NCBI GenBank assembly: GCA_006937955.1
Contig: SSNP01000040.1
Location: 1,443,446-1,507,445 of the forward strand
DNA length: 64,000 nucleotides
Origin: Pachypanchax playfairii
Lineage: Eukaryota; Chordata; Actinopteri; Cyprinodontiformes; Aplocheilidae
Direction of reading: 5' to 3'
Shown here: positions 27,314 through 38,654 of the stretch, one piece after another
Numbering within the stretch: position 1 is the stretch's first letter
How the letters are laid out: each line of letters begins with the position of its first letter
Program-made: the position numbers and the translations under genes
The notes under the pieces: generated by a model
Database searches by the model: none
What the model was told of the DNA's origin: nothing
What the model saw: only the letters and a program-made list of their open reading frames with translations

Positions 27314-30300
27314 GTGTGTGTTGGGGGGGTAATGTTAGTGACTATTAGAGCCAAAAATGAGTTTATCTTGATAAAAAAGTTAGAGCTGAACTATTCTTAA
27401 ACATTTTGTAGTTTCATAACTACATGAGCTTCTAAAGTAAAGATACAAAGTATTGTCCCTCTGGTATGTGTTATCAAAAAGCTGATAAAAAAGAAGGCCT
27501 CTCTCATTGTTAGAGCAGGAATGAATCAATCAAAGTTTGGGCTTCTTGTGCCGATTGGAGCACAAAAACATTTCACTGGAAAAAGAGAGACGAAATTCAA
27601 TTAAATACCAGCAAATTCTCCAAACAAACATTGTAAAGTCTGAAATGATTGAAGATGAACTTCTGTAAGTACAGAAATACTTCAAAATCCACAAAGGACG
27701 ACGTGAAGAGATACAAGATGAATGTTTTGCCGTGACCCATCACAGTCACTCTGAGTGAAACGTGAATAGTCTCGTGAAGAGCGGAACATGTGACAAGACC
27801 CAAGAATCTGACTGAACTTGAAGGTTCAAAACAAAAACTAAATGACTTTTAGTCGTTATAAAAACTGTTTACAAGCTGGGACAGTTGCCAAACGGGGGAG
27901 TCAAGGTCTTTCAGTTTTTTGTTATTTTGAAACAGCAAACAATGGACATATTTTTTTAAAGTATGATTGCTTCAAATATTAAATAACTGTGTCTCATCTA
28001 CCGTTAAGTCCTTCAGAAATCACATCATCTGAGTCACAACATCAAAAACACACCCAACTTTTACACTGCGAGATGTTAAAATAACAAAACTCAGCAAATA
28101 TAACTAAATGTTTCCATTTGAATGTTCTGTGATATCAAAATTTAATACAATACACTGTTAGGATGAGACTGAGGGCTGCACGGTGGTGCAGCTAGTTGAT
28201 ACTACTGCTGGTGTGAAGGTCTAGAGTTCAAATCCCTGTATGTGTTAGCTGGTGACTCCAAACAGGCCCTCGATGTGTGTGTACGATTGTTTGTCTCCTC
28301 GTGGTTCTGTAATGGACTAGTGTCCAATTCAGGGTGTAACCCCGCCCCTCGTCCAATGAGGATCAAGCAGGTGGGATTGAAGAGTGATAACACTGAGTTT
28401 TTCTGCATCACCTGGTCTGAGGAGTGTAATGCCACAGCCACCTCCTCCTGCACCCGTCAGCTTACTGTGGAGGCCTTTGGCCAGCGTGACTCGACACAGT
28501 GTGTCCAAGGCGGGGTGTCCCACTCCCATCACATTCAGATGATGCTGGTTGATGTCAATCAGCTCCTATAAATAATACAGTTAAGCTGTTATTAAAACAC
28601 GTGGCCACAGGAAGAACACCTGTAATTAGAGTTCTCTGGTTAAACTGATATTACGGTGTTAGATCTGAAGCATTCAATTACCTCCAGTGTATTGTAGTGC
28701 TCTCCTGTGATTGGCTCACAAGTCATCTCTGTGAGGACCTTTTCACAAGTGCAGGAAATGGCCTCAACTGAGTCAAGAACAGGGATCATGATCGATGGAA
28801 ACTGCAAAACAAAAGCTAATTAATATTTCCAGCTTGACTTGTGCAAAGAATTTGTGCAAAAAATGTAACATTTGTGCATCAGATTTCCAGCAGGATGGAC
28901 ACGCTGTGTACAGATCGCCTACTGGCACATCTGAGTGCAACATCGCTCAACGTTACAACATCTCTGTCTGAGATGGAAATCCACACACCTGCTGATGTCA
29001 CCAAGGCAACAGCACACAGGGGTGCGGGCGAAGAGTTTAATTTTAATATTTTATGGAGGCACTCAACCTCATGCTCTGGAGTATCTGCCAGGCAAAACCA
29101 CTGCCTATTATATTAATTATAGTATCGGCAAGTAACACACAGGGGGAGAAAAACCATTTAGTACCTTGTTAATTCTGTCCTTCACCCCAGAAACAAGTAC
29201 TTTAGTGCTTCGAGGTACTTTGGTGTTAGTGAGGAGGATTCTTAATAACGGCACCCTGGAAGTCAGAGAGATCAGACAGTTTACATGATTTACTCACAAC
29301 ACTTCGCCCCTGTGATCTAAACACACACTATGATTTGTTTAACTGACTATTAAGCCTAAAGTTGTTCATCAGTATCGGTACCTGCTCAGTGGAATAATTT
29401 TCCCAGCTAAGAATCTCAGCATCCCACCTACATACAAATAAAATAAAATCATTAGCTGCAAATTTATATGATGATCTGCAGTGAAGGTTTGAAACTCTGC
29501 AGTAGAAGAAAAACCATCCCGTGTCTAATCGATAGTGTCATGTCTCACCCCATGTTCCCACTGCGTTGTCCACTCCTGAAGGATTTCCATGAATGATGGT
29601 CTCTCCCTGGAAAGCCCAGCTGTTGATGAGCTCCAGGTCCTCCTGACACCACCTGCACTCAGTTTAAAATCAAAGCAGAGTTTGATGAACTTATGGATTC
29701 CATAAAGAAAAATATACAACATTAAAAAACAGATTTTAATATTTTCCGACAGGAACATTTGTGATAATGCAGGGAAGCTAAAGTACTCAGAGAACCTGCG
29801 CAGCAGTAACATCTAGAGAAGCGTGTGTATGTGCAGCATTATTGGTTAATAAAGTTCTTTTTGAACCAGTTTCAAAACTGAACAGACACATTTTCTGAGT
29901 TTCAAACTTTTGCAGCAATTTGATAAAAGAAACTTTAAATGACCTTTACTTCAAATTATGGCCTTTAACTTGTGCAACTACATATTTAAAGAGGCCCTTC
30001 CATTAAAAACAGTTTTTCTGAGGTTTCTGTTGAATATTTTAGCTCCACAGGTGTTCTTACCTTCATAGTGGGTGTGAAAACAGGTCAACAACTTCTCTTT
30101 CAGTTTGTATCTCTTAAACTACGCAGGTGGCGATAAAACCCGATTTCTCCCGAGTTCGAACGGGCTGTATCTGTTTCATCACAACTCCTTTGTTCGTTAG
30201 TACTCATCAGCTCCTGCAGTTGAAACCACGCCTAGCATGCTGCTGGCTAAAAGCTGTAGCATAAGACGTAGCAAACAGAAAGACACGACGTCTGACGCTG

Positions 30301-32621
30301 CCATGCGCAGCGGGGCAGGAAACAGTATTCTTTGCTCTCATAGGCTAGTTTGTTAGCCAATCAGAGCCCAGCAAATTCAAACAATGAATATGAACGAGCT
30401 GCTGACGAAGAAGCATGACGGAAGGAGCTGGAACCACCCAAATTTTAACACAGACAGATTGAAAGGTCTGTGTTTCCTAACGTTTTTTAGATATAAAATG
30501 TTTCATATTACTGGTTAATACTTAAGAAATAACCACAAAGTCCTGAAATGTGTATGAAATGGCCTCTTTAAATTACCTCTTCCCCCCCATAAATGTATAC
30601 CAACAGACAATTTTAAACAATAAATTCTAATCGTTACTTGATTCAAGGTCAAGGCCTTAATATAAAAACTAATATAAAACTCTGCCACATGCATCAGCCT
30701 GATGACTGAGTCGGTACAAACTAGTGGTTCACAAAAAGACCACGTTCTATAAACAACCTTCATACCTGGCGGAGTGATCCCACTCTTTGAGAGGAGCTGG
30801 AATGTTCCCGCTCGCGCAGAGCAGAGCTGCAGATAAACAAACTGAGTAGGCGGCACTGGACCCAAGTCCTGCTCCGGTTGGTAACTCTGACCACAGCGAC
30901 ACCGTCAGGCTGGGCAGCTCACTGAGAATCATGAAGATGAAGCTTAGTATTGAACTGTACCTGTTAAAAGATGACTAAATAGTTCCAATAGAGGCTTTAA
31001 TATAAGTCATTCTAATTTCCAAATACATTCCCAAAACAAGAAGAAAAAAGATCCACAATTTACGAGCATTAAACTTCTGTTACTGTCTCATTATCAGGTA
31101 AAGTTGCATTATTTTGCTGTAGTTTCTCACTTGATGCAGCAGAAACTTTCTCAAAACCAGTCTTTCTGACAAATATTGGCAGAAGTGTTATGACGAGAGA
31201 AGAATTCCCCAAACTAATCGTTCTCTCAAGGGAAAACACATCCAGATTTGTGCACAGTGCCTGAGTCTCATTAGAAACCATTCTGTCAGAAATCATTCAG
31301 CTCTGTGAGACCTGTCAGCACAGTGTCAGTGTCGATTAAACCCTCCAAAAACCTGCAGCTCTGATGTTCCTCAGCATGTTCACAGCTGCTGGAGTGACAA
31401 CGATCCACCTCTGTTCATCTCTCCAAAACTTTCCTCATAAGAAATTATTTCTCTTCAGTATTATATAAAATTAAAATAGTAAAAAAAATACTACAGCACT
31501 GATTAAATCAGACCTCTTAAATACTGCAGAACACATTTGGGACAAGAAGTCTTTCATAGGAAATCACAAAACTACAGATTTACTGGTAAAGTACTGCTGT
31601 GTAGATTTAAACAACAAAACTAAAACTAATTGTTTAAAGCCATAATTCTAAACTTTGAATCTGCATATCTCAACTTCTGCTTTTTTTTTTTTTGCTATGT
31701 TTGTGTGGATAGAACTTCAGTAACAAACACAAATAGGTATTTTGGGTCTGTGGAAATCCTGATCTCACCCCGATCCAAACAGTGACAGGTAGATGTAAAG
31801 GAAGGTTAAGGTGGCTGCGTTGCCACAATCCAAATTTCCATTGGTTACACCCATAAAGTCCCAGAGTCTCTTCACAAGTTCAGCATCCAAACGTTGACCC
31901 TCTTCCCTTTTTCCTGTTATTTAGATTTTAAATAAAAAACACACAACATACAAATTTCCATCTGTATAAAAGAAATATATTCAACTAAAACAAATACATC
32001 TGTGCAGTTAAACATTTAGTGAAGTGGCCAAAGGTGAGTTTAATGTCAGTATAACAACATCTGTACACAGCATAACAGCTGCAAACAAGTTCAAAGGTTC
32101 TACAATGTCACTAATTCAAACTGTATTTTTTTGTATTTACAGTGGAAAATCTGAACTGAGGGGGAAATAATTTGCAACATAACTAATTTACATTTAAGTA
32201 CAACATGGTTTCCTACCACTTAAAAACGGAAGAAGCTGCTCCAGTTCAGAAATATCCCAGCAGTGGAACGTGTCGATGTTTGGTAGGTTTATACAAACTT
32301 TACCATTAGATGTGGCTTTCAAGCGCAAATATGTTCTCAGGTTTAAACTCACAGCAAGAGCAACCTGAAACATCATAACATGCAAAAGATCACAGTCTGT
32401 CAGTCTCTTTCAAAACTTTCAGTTCATTGATGAAGATTATAATATGGAAGAAGAGCGCAGATATAAAAACTAAAGTTGTGTGATAAACTTGCAGATTATC
32501 TCACTGTATGTATCTCATATATTCAGTCTCTTTCTGTAGTTACCTTTCCATGTACAACAGCATGCTCTCCGTGGAGGATCGCCTTCCCAGGAGCAGAAAC
32601 CAGGCAGTCCGTCACCTGCAT
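26157..32621 (-). CDS. mvk: mevalonate kinase
   Basis: Phosphorylates mevalonate with ATP in the cytosol and peroxisomal isoprenoid/sterol pathway. Ten coding exons, high to low coordinate: 32621-32544, 32364-32220, 31913-31769, 30921-30766, 29652-29549, 29427-29382, 29255-29165, 28801-28682, 28565-28412, 26308-26157. They join in frame to 396 residues, the length of the human enzyme. GHMP-kinase motifs are intact: the N-terminal SAPGK with Lys13, the ATP loop PTGAGLGSSAA (137-147), NPSGVDNAV with the catalytic Asp203 and Glu192 upstream, and the C-terminal LTGAGGGGCGITLL loop. The start was chosen because it gives the family-typical short lead MQVTDCLVSAPGK. It is divergently paired with mmab. 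All introns used are GT-AG. Intron 9 (26309-28411) carries a TG-flanked repeat and a SINE-like repeat. Confidence 0.96.
26857..26886. repeat. (AC)n microsatellite, about 15 units
   Basis: A pure AC dinucleotide run inside mvk intron 9. Confidence 0.95.
26996..27322. repeat. TG-flanked interspersed repeat with imperfect inverted ends
   Basis: (GT)n at 26996-27013 and (TG)n at 27256-27322 bracket about 240 bp. The left end reads CTACCCTACTGAGGACC and the right end reads GGTCCCCATAAGGATA, which are imperfect inverted copies of one another. The interior is rich in TTAGGGTTAG-like words. The layout suggests a small non-autonomous palindromic repeat. I recall similar sequence from other fish genomes but cannot name the family. 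Located in mvk intron 9. Confidence 0.7.
28173..28384 (+). repeat. SINE-like interspersed repeat (GGGCTGCACGGTGGTGCAG head)
   Basis: The start GGGCTGCACGGTGG, a pol III B-box-like AGTTCAAATCCC about 60 bp in, a middle GTTAGCTGGTGACTCCAAA and the GGGTGTAACCCCGCCCCTCGTCCAATGA block match a very common teleost repeat type. The copy is degraded and internally shortened. It ends less than 30 bp from the exon 9 donor of mvk. A second copy lies in ube3b at 41021-41244. Confidence 0.75.
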
Positions 32622-33063
32622 TTCTGTATCAGAAAGGTGTGAGTTTTTCCCTGACAGTATCACTGACAGGCTTAGCTAATGCTAATCTGCTGAGACAGCA
32701 CCTGGCAGACTGACACACAATTACACGCTCTTTACCAGAGACCGCGAATTATTAATAATTTAAAGAAGCAGTTTGAGGGCTCGATACTTCTGTAGTACTC
32801 TGAAAATTGACTGCATTGCGTTAGAATTACAGAGTTTATGCATGAAACAGACGAGCAGAGAGTTTACTTTCAATATCCAATCAGCGTCGCAGATAGTTAA
32901 ACACGTTTCCTTTTGACCAATCAACATCCAGAAATCTGTTACGACATGATGAGTTGACCAATCATGCGATGCAATAGAAACGCCTTTTAACTACGGGTAC
33001 CCCATAAGGACAAAATACAAAAATCAACAACATTCACATATTGCTGTTAGCTAGAAGTTTAAT
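32622..33063. promoter_or_regulatory. bidirectional mvk/mmab promoter with three CCAAT boxes
   Basis: The start codons of mvk (-) and mmab (+) are 442 bp apart with no gene between. Three identical CCAATCA boxes on the + strand begin at 32877, 32917 and 32958, spaced 40 and 41 bp. These match the NF-Y site. In mammals MVK and MMAB share a bidirectional promoter controlled by SREBP-2, which usually acts with NF-Y. A loose SRE-like core (ACCCCAT, near 32998-33004) lies on the mmab side, but no full consensus SRE was seen. No TATA box is evident for either gene. Confidence 0.8.
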
Positions 33064-34687
33064 ATGACATCGTTTATTATTAAACCGGCTGTTTTCCGCT
33101 GTTTTGTACGGACACGCTGTCTCATAAGTGAACATGGAAGACAGAAGCTATTGTGTTTAGATCGAAGGTATTTACTGTTTGTTTATGTGTTAAATCGCTG
33201 AATTGGCATCGATCAACAGCATCGATCATAAAAAGCTTATCACACAAGTTTAATTTAGCAATTTTTCTCGTCTCTATTTTCCTCAACAGTTATGCAACCG
33301 GGGAAGATATCAAGGCACCTAAAATATACACAAAAACAGGAGACAAAGGTTTATTTAATGTCAAAGTGTTTTGTTTGAGCTAGCTGTAATATTTTCAAAT
33401 TTTTGACTTAATTTTTGCTGTGCAGGTTTCTCCAGCACATTCACAGGAGAAAGGAGGCCAAAAGAAGATCATATTTTTGAAGCTTTGGGAAACACAGATG
33501 AGCTTTCATCAGCTATTGGGTGAAATTTATTTTTTTTCTCAGAAACACGTTTTAAACGCACAATATCTACTTCACATCACAAAAACACAATCATGTATTA
33601 AAGAACTTAAGAGAAAATGAACACATGATCAAACAAAACAAGGTTTGTTGAATTCACTGGAAGGAATTGTTAATAGATCTCGGTGAACTTGATTATGATT
33701 TACTTACTGTGATAACTTCAACGTATCCAGATAGGTATGTTAGGTATGTTCTTCGTCAAACTTTGTATTATATATTTACCTACAGATCAAGTCTATCTAA
33801 AACCAAGAGACAAAGTCTAAAAGATTTTCTTTAGAACTTGTTTCACAATGTTTGTCTTGTGTTTCAGATTGGCCAGAGAATTTTGCCTTGAAAAAGGTCA
33901 CATGTTCACATATCAGCTGGACAAGGTTGGAATTTTACATTGTGTTGATTAAATCTTGAAAACTAACATTTTACAGTCACTAGAGATAAAAAAGTTATGT
34001 TTGTTGCAGATTCAGTGCGTTCTACAAGATGTAGGATCCAATATTGCTACTCCTCGATCATCTGCAAGAGAAAGTCATATAAGTATGTTAATTCTGCCTC
34101 ATATGTGTAAAAATATTTCAAACTTCTGTTCTTAAAGATATGATTTTTTTTTTCCTTTTGTCAGGGAGAACAAAATTCAGTGGTCAACCAATTACAGACC
34201 TGGAAACCTGGATTGATAATTTTACAGAGGAACTTCCCCCACTGACCAACTTCATTTTACCAGTAAGCCGGTTTGTGTTCCTCTGTGTTTGTTTGTGTGG
34301 ATTTTATATTTGTGCGTTGTATTCCACAGTCTGGTGGGAAAAGTAGTTCAGCTTTGCATTTAGCTCGGACAGTCTGCCGGAGAGCAGAGCGCAGGTAAGT
34401 TTCAGCTCATCCGTGGTTTCATTTGCTCGTTTCTTTGTAACTTTGTTTTGATCGATCTGTGTTCTTGTTACAGCGTCGCTCCAGTTGTGCGCTCGGGGGA
34501 GGCGGACCCTGATGTTGCTAAATTTCTAAACAGGTTGGTTATTGTTTCCTAAAATCCGGATTTTCCCTTCACACCAGATTAATGCTCATATTTCTGTCTC
34601 AGGTTGAGCGACTACTTGTTTACAGTTGCCAGATACGCAGCCATGAAGGAAGGCATCGAGGAGAAGATCTACAAGAGACCTGAATGA
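33064..34687 (+). CDS. mmab: cob(I)alamin adenosyltransferase, mitochondrial
   Basis: Transfers the adenosyl group from ATP to cob(I)alamin in mitochondria, making the cofactor of methylmalonyl-CoA mutase. Nine exons: 33064-33167, 33290-33348, 33426-33519, 33868-33925, 34010-34082, 34165-34262, 34330-34394, 34474-34533, 34603-34687, giving 231 residues. The first exon is rich in Arg and hydrophobics and has no acid before residue 23 (MTSFIIKPAVFRCFVRTR), as expected of a mitochondrial presequence. Family motifs follow: IYTKTGDKGFSS, FTGERRPK, LPSGGKSSSALH, CRRAER and FLNRLSDYLF near the C-terminus. All introns are GT-AG and in frame. Tail to tail with the ALDH3-like gene, with only 340 bp between stop codons. 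Confidence 0.96.
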
Positions 34688-34767
34688 CCAGACTCAGCAT
34701 CACAATCTTTATTTTTGGGAGGGTGTATACTCCACTTTTACAATTTTCTTTATCTTAAATGTAATAT

Positions 34768-34773
34768 AATAAA
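34768..34773 (+). terminator. candidate poly(A) signal of mmab
   Basis: AATAAA 81 bp beyond the mmab stop codon on the same strand. Confidence 0.6.
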
Positions 34774-35027
34774 TCAGTGAGGTCACACACATTTAAAATG
34801 TATTATTTTTACAGTTATATTAGAAAAGGCATTGTTTTCCTAAAATGATTTTAATGAAATTTCATTCCAGTTGTAATCCCACTGAGCTTAAAGAATTATT
34901 TGTCGCCTGTAGCATCTTCCATGTTTCTTTTGCCCTCATTTAAATTCACTAGCAGCGTATCAGGTGTGTTTTCTGTGGGGTGGCGTTAACACCAGCAGGA
35001 TCTCGTCTTCATCCTCCTCCGACACAG

Positions 35028-38000
35028 TTACATGATCTGGCACCAGCCCTGGCTCTTCTGGGACAGGGTGCAGGCCCAGGTCATTAGAGACAGGTTGCGG
35101 TCTTCGTAGGGAGGATAACGGAGATAAGTGACACACTCAAACCGCGTGCCTCTGAGCAAACACGCTTTCCTGTGAGAGAAGGTGTCAAAGCTGTAGCGGC
35201 CATGGAACGAGCCCATTCCACATGCACCTGGGGAAGAAAATTAGATATCACAAGAACTGAATAAGTGCAGGTGTGACATCATGTACGCATGTTACTGACT
35301 TACCCACGCCACCAAAAGGCAAAGCCACCATCAGGCTTTGCAAGATGCAATCATTGGAACAAAAGCTTCCACTTGAAGTTTCACTCATTAGTCTTGAGAT
35401 GACCTGCGCTGACACAAGGACATGATAATACACACCAGCTCATTTTGCTTGAGCAGATTAGCACCTTCAACTGTTTGTTCAATGTTTCCATCATAATTTT
35501 TGGATGCATCTCCTTACAAAACACTGAAAAGCTGCAGCTTGATTAGCAGGAATGCGTCATGGTTGCAGTACAATACACTGTGTGGATGCATATGTCAAAC
35601 TATTGCAAGTATTTTCCACATACATAATGAGATTGAGAGAATGAGATAGATTTTATGATTTTTCAACAAAATGATGTGACACACTCAAAACTCTATGTTC
35701 TCCACAATGTAAACAAACTGTAAGTCAAAAGGTATTCCTTCTGTCACCCAGTGTGTCTTTCACTGCTGCTCACTAGAGATCTGTAACCTGCCAAGATCCA
35801 GATCTATGTGTCGCCCCTCTCTGTGTTGAGTTGGAGATGCACAGGATTTTTGTGGGTTTGGAAAACTCCAACTCTTGCAAGGATCCAGCTTGCAGCGCAA
35901 GGTTAAGAAATCTGTGTGTGCAGCCAAAGTTCTTATAGTTCCCTTTTAGAAGGGAGAAAAAGATGGGTGGTTTTATCTTGTCATATTCCACACAAATTCT
36001 ACTGTAGATACAAAAGTGTACTATAATTGAGTTTTTTTAATCAGTTTCTTGAGAGATGTTCTGGTTTACCTTATTGTTTGTGGAGTAAGCGTACACACAC
36101 AGGGGTTTCTCCTGCTTATTAATGAAGGCAATTGCTTCATCCACATTATTTACAGTCAGAATTGGAAGAACTGGGCCAAAAGCCTCCTGCTGCATGATGG
36201 GGTCCGACTCTGCTACTTCTGTCAAAACTGTGGGGGCTTCAGATAGAAACAACAACTGAATACAATGTATATGGAAGTACTGAAGGTAGAAATCAGAGGA
36301 ATTCACTGATGAATGTCCTTACAAATATACTTTTCTGCCTCAGTGACTTGTCCACCAACCACCACCTTGCCAGATCTCCACAGCATGTCTCTCGTACGGT
36401 TGAAGATCTCTAAATTTACCAAGCGGCCAAAGCTTCGAGACTCACGGGGATCAGGACCGTAGAACTGCATCAGACAACACTTCAGGGCCTGCACCAGCCG
36501 TGCTTTCACATCCGTATGGCACAAAATGTAGCTTGGAGCCATTAAACTCTGACCCGCATTGTGGAAACGTCCCCAAGCGATGCGTTGCACGGTGGTGGCA
36601 ATGTCACAGTGCTGATCCACGTAACACGGGTTCTTGCTTCCCAGAATGAGGGTGACTGGTGTGAGCGTGCGGGCTGCTGCCATAGCGATCCTGCTTCCAT
36701 CCTCTCTGTTTCCTGAAGAGGAACAGCTGTTTAATTTTAAACTAATAGGTCCTGGAAAACATTTGAAGATGATTTTGTATTTACCTGTGAAGAAAACATG
36801 ATCAAATTTGAGTTCCACAATCTCAGGCAAGTCACTGATGCCTGCAAGAATCACATGGAAGCATTCCTTGAGGAAAACAAGAATTTTGCATCAGACAGTT
36901 CATTTTTACTCAAGCTTGTAGCTCAGACCTATAACCAAAATATTTGAACATTTTCAATCTCAATGAGGATGATAAAAAGTACAAAGAGAAGAATCATGTC
37001 TTTCAGTTCTTTCATACAAAAAAAAAACAATTGGACAAAAAGACTATTTAACTAATAAATTCCTCCTATACTACCTGAGATGGGGAAGAAAAATCCAGTG
37101 GTGCATTTTTAAAGTAGGAAAAAACAAACTTTATACAAATATACACACACACACTACACTTTTCTGCTTATAGTTCTCTTTCAGATAGATAGAAGCTTCT
37201 AAAGCACTTTAACCTCAGTAATTTATTTTATCTAAACATTTGCTGTAAATCCTGTGGAGCAGTCAGTTCTCTCTTACATTGTCCAAGTAGAAGGGGATGA
37301 GACGATGGAGGAGCTCTGCTGTGTGCACCGTGTACTCTGAGGGACTGATAAGGGCACAGTTTCCTACAGTTTCAAAACATCATTGGTTGTGAGAATCATT
37401 TTAAACCTCGACGTTCCAAATCTAAAATTACTGCTCACCCGCTGCTATGGCCCCAACCAGCGGCACCAGACACATTTGAACCGGACTACACCAGGTCCCC
37501 ATGATGAACACCACACCCAGCGGCTCACTGATCACCAGACACTCGTCCAAGGTGGTGGACTACATCAAACAAGTTCACAGTTAAGTTCTACTTCAAGCAA
37601 AGTCTGCAGGTCAAAAGGTTTAATAACAGGAAAAAAAAGCCTCGTCACTCAATTCTTAAAAGGTCAAGGCAATTAAAAGTTAATCTGCTTTAGTGGGTTA
37701 AGCACAAAGCATTTCTTTGTAGCAACTAGACAGGAAGGTTTTTCCCAAAAAGGTTGTGTAAGTCTTGAATAATCCCAGTCATGTTTTTAATGAAAAACAT
37801 TCAAGTAAAATGAGGCAAAACAAACAATCCCACCAGGTTCTTTTCCACAGACTGCGGCTGCATCCACTTCTTAAGGTTGCTGATGGCGTGAAGAGCCTCG
37901 TTCTTGACTGTGATCAGTTCAAACACGACCGTTTCAAATCGTGGCTGATAGAGAACACAGACAAACATGACCAGGCAATAACTAGAAAGAAGACAAAAGA

Positions 38001-38654
38001 ATGATGGTAGGAGACAGTCAGTTCTCACCTTATGAAGGTCCCTTCCAAGAGCATCCACAAAGTCACACTCATGTTCTCCCAGCATCCGCACCACAGCCTC
38101 CAGCTGAGCCAACCTGAAGTCCTCCCTCAGGGTCCGTCCTGCCTGAAAGGCGATTCTGGCTCTCCTCAGCAGGTCCACACACTCCAGAGGGTACGTCTTC
38201 AAACAGGGGTCTCCCAGCCTGGTCCTAAAACAGAGGACTCCTGTTAGTCCAACATGGTCATTCTCTAAATAAACTGTCGTACAGTTTTACCTTCTACATG
38301 TTAACCTGCCGTTTCTCTGACAAACATAACATGCCCTGATTTTTGTACTCATGTTTAGTTCAGTCATAAAGTCTCTGGTGTTTGTCCTCTTGGAGTGGAG
38401 TTATGTGACGTTAAGCCTGGGCACCTGCTCTGACTTGGAGAATAATAATAACTCCAGCCAATCAGGTGATGCATATAAAACTAACCAAGCTGCAGTCCCA
38501 GCAGGAAAATCTCTCACTTAATTCTTAAACATGTTATCTGAGCTACTGCAGTTCCAAAAATCTCATTTAACCCGTCAAAAATAGTTTAAAGAAGGAGTTA
38601 CCTGCGGAGGGCTTTGAACCATCGGGTTGGAGAAGGACTCGGCGGGCCGCTCAT
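35028..38654 (-). CDS. ALDH3B-like protein lacking catalytic residues (predicted pseudoenzyme), CaaX terminus
   Basis: Ten exons, high to low: 38654-38602, 38224-38029, 37944-37834, 37559-37439, 37363-37278, 36866-36785, 36712-36323, 36236-36070, 35403-35304, 35227-35028, giving 501 residues. The aldehyde dehydrogenase class 3 fold is clear: SEPLGVV, VGAIAAGN, FDHVFFTG, FGPVLPI, LPFGGVG and the ALDH3B-like tail YSFDTFSHRKACLL. The active site is not kept. The WNYP motif reads WCSP (Asn to Cys144), LELGGK reads LILGSK (Glu to Ile239), GQTC reads GQSL (nucleophile Cys to Leu273) and LKPSE reads ISPSE (Lys to Ser167). The NAD-loop GSTxVG is GNREDG. No stop or frameshift occurs and all introns are GT-AG. 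The protein ends in CQIM, a prenylation-type CaaX box. It may be a fish aldh3b/aldh3d lineage member; the orthology is unsettled. A non-enzymatic role is inferred. Confidence 0.9.

Noticed and set aside
35028..38654. Processed or decayed ALDH3 pseudogene
   Set aside because: Introns are present, every junction keeps frame and no stop occurs over 501 codons.
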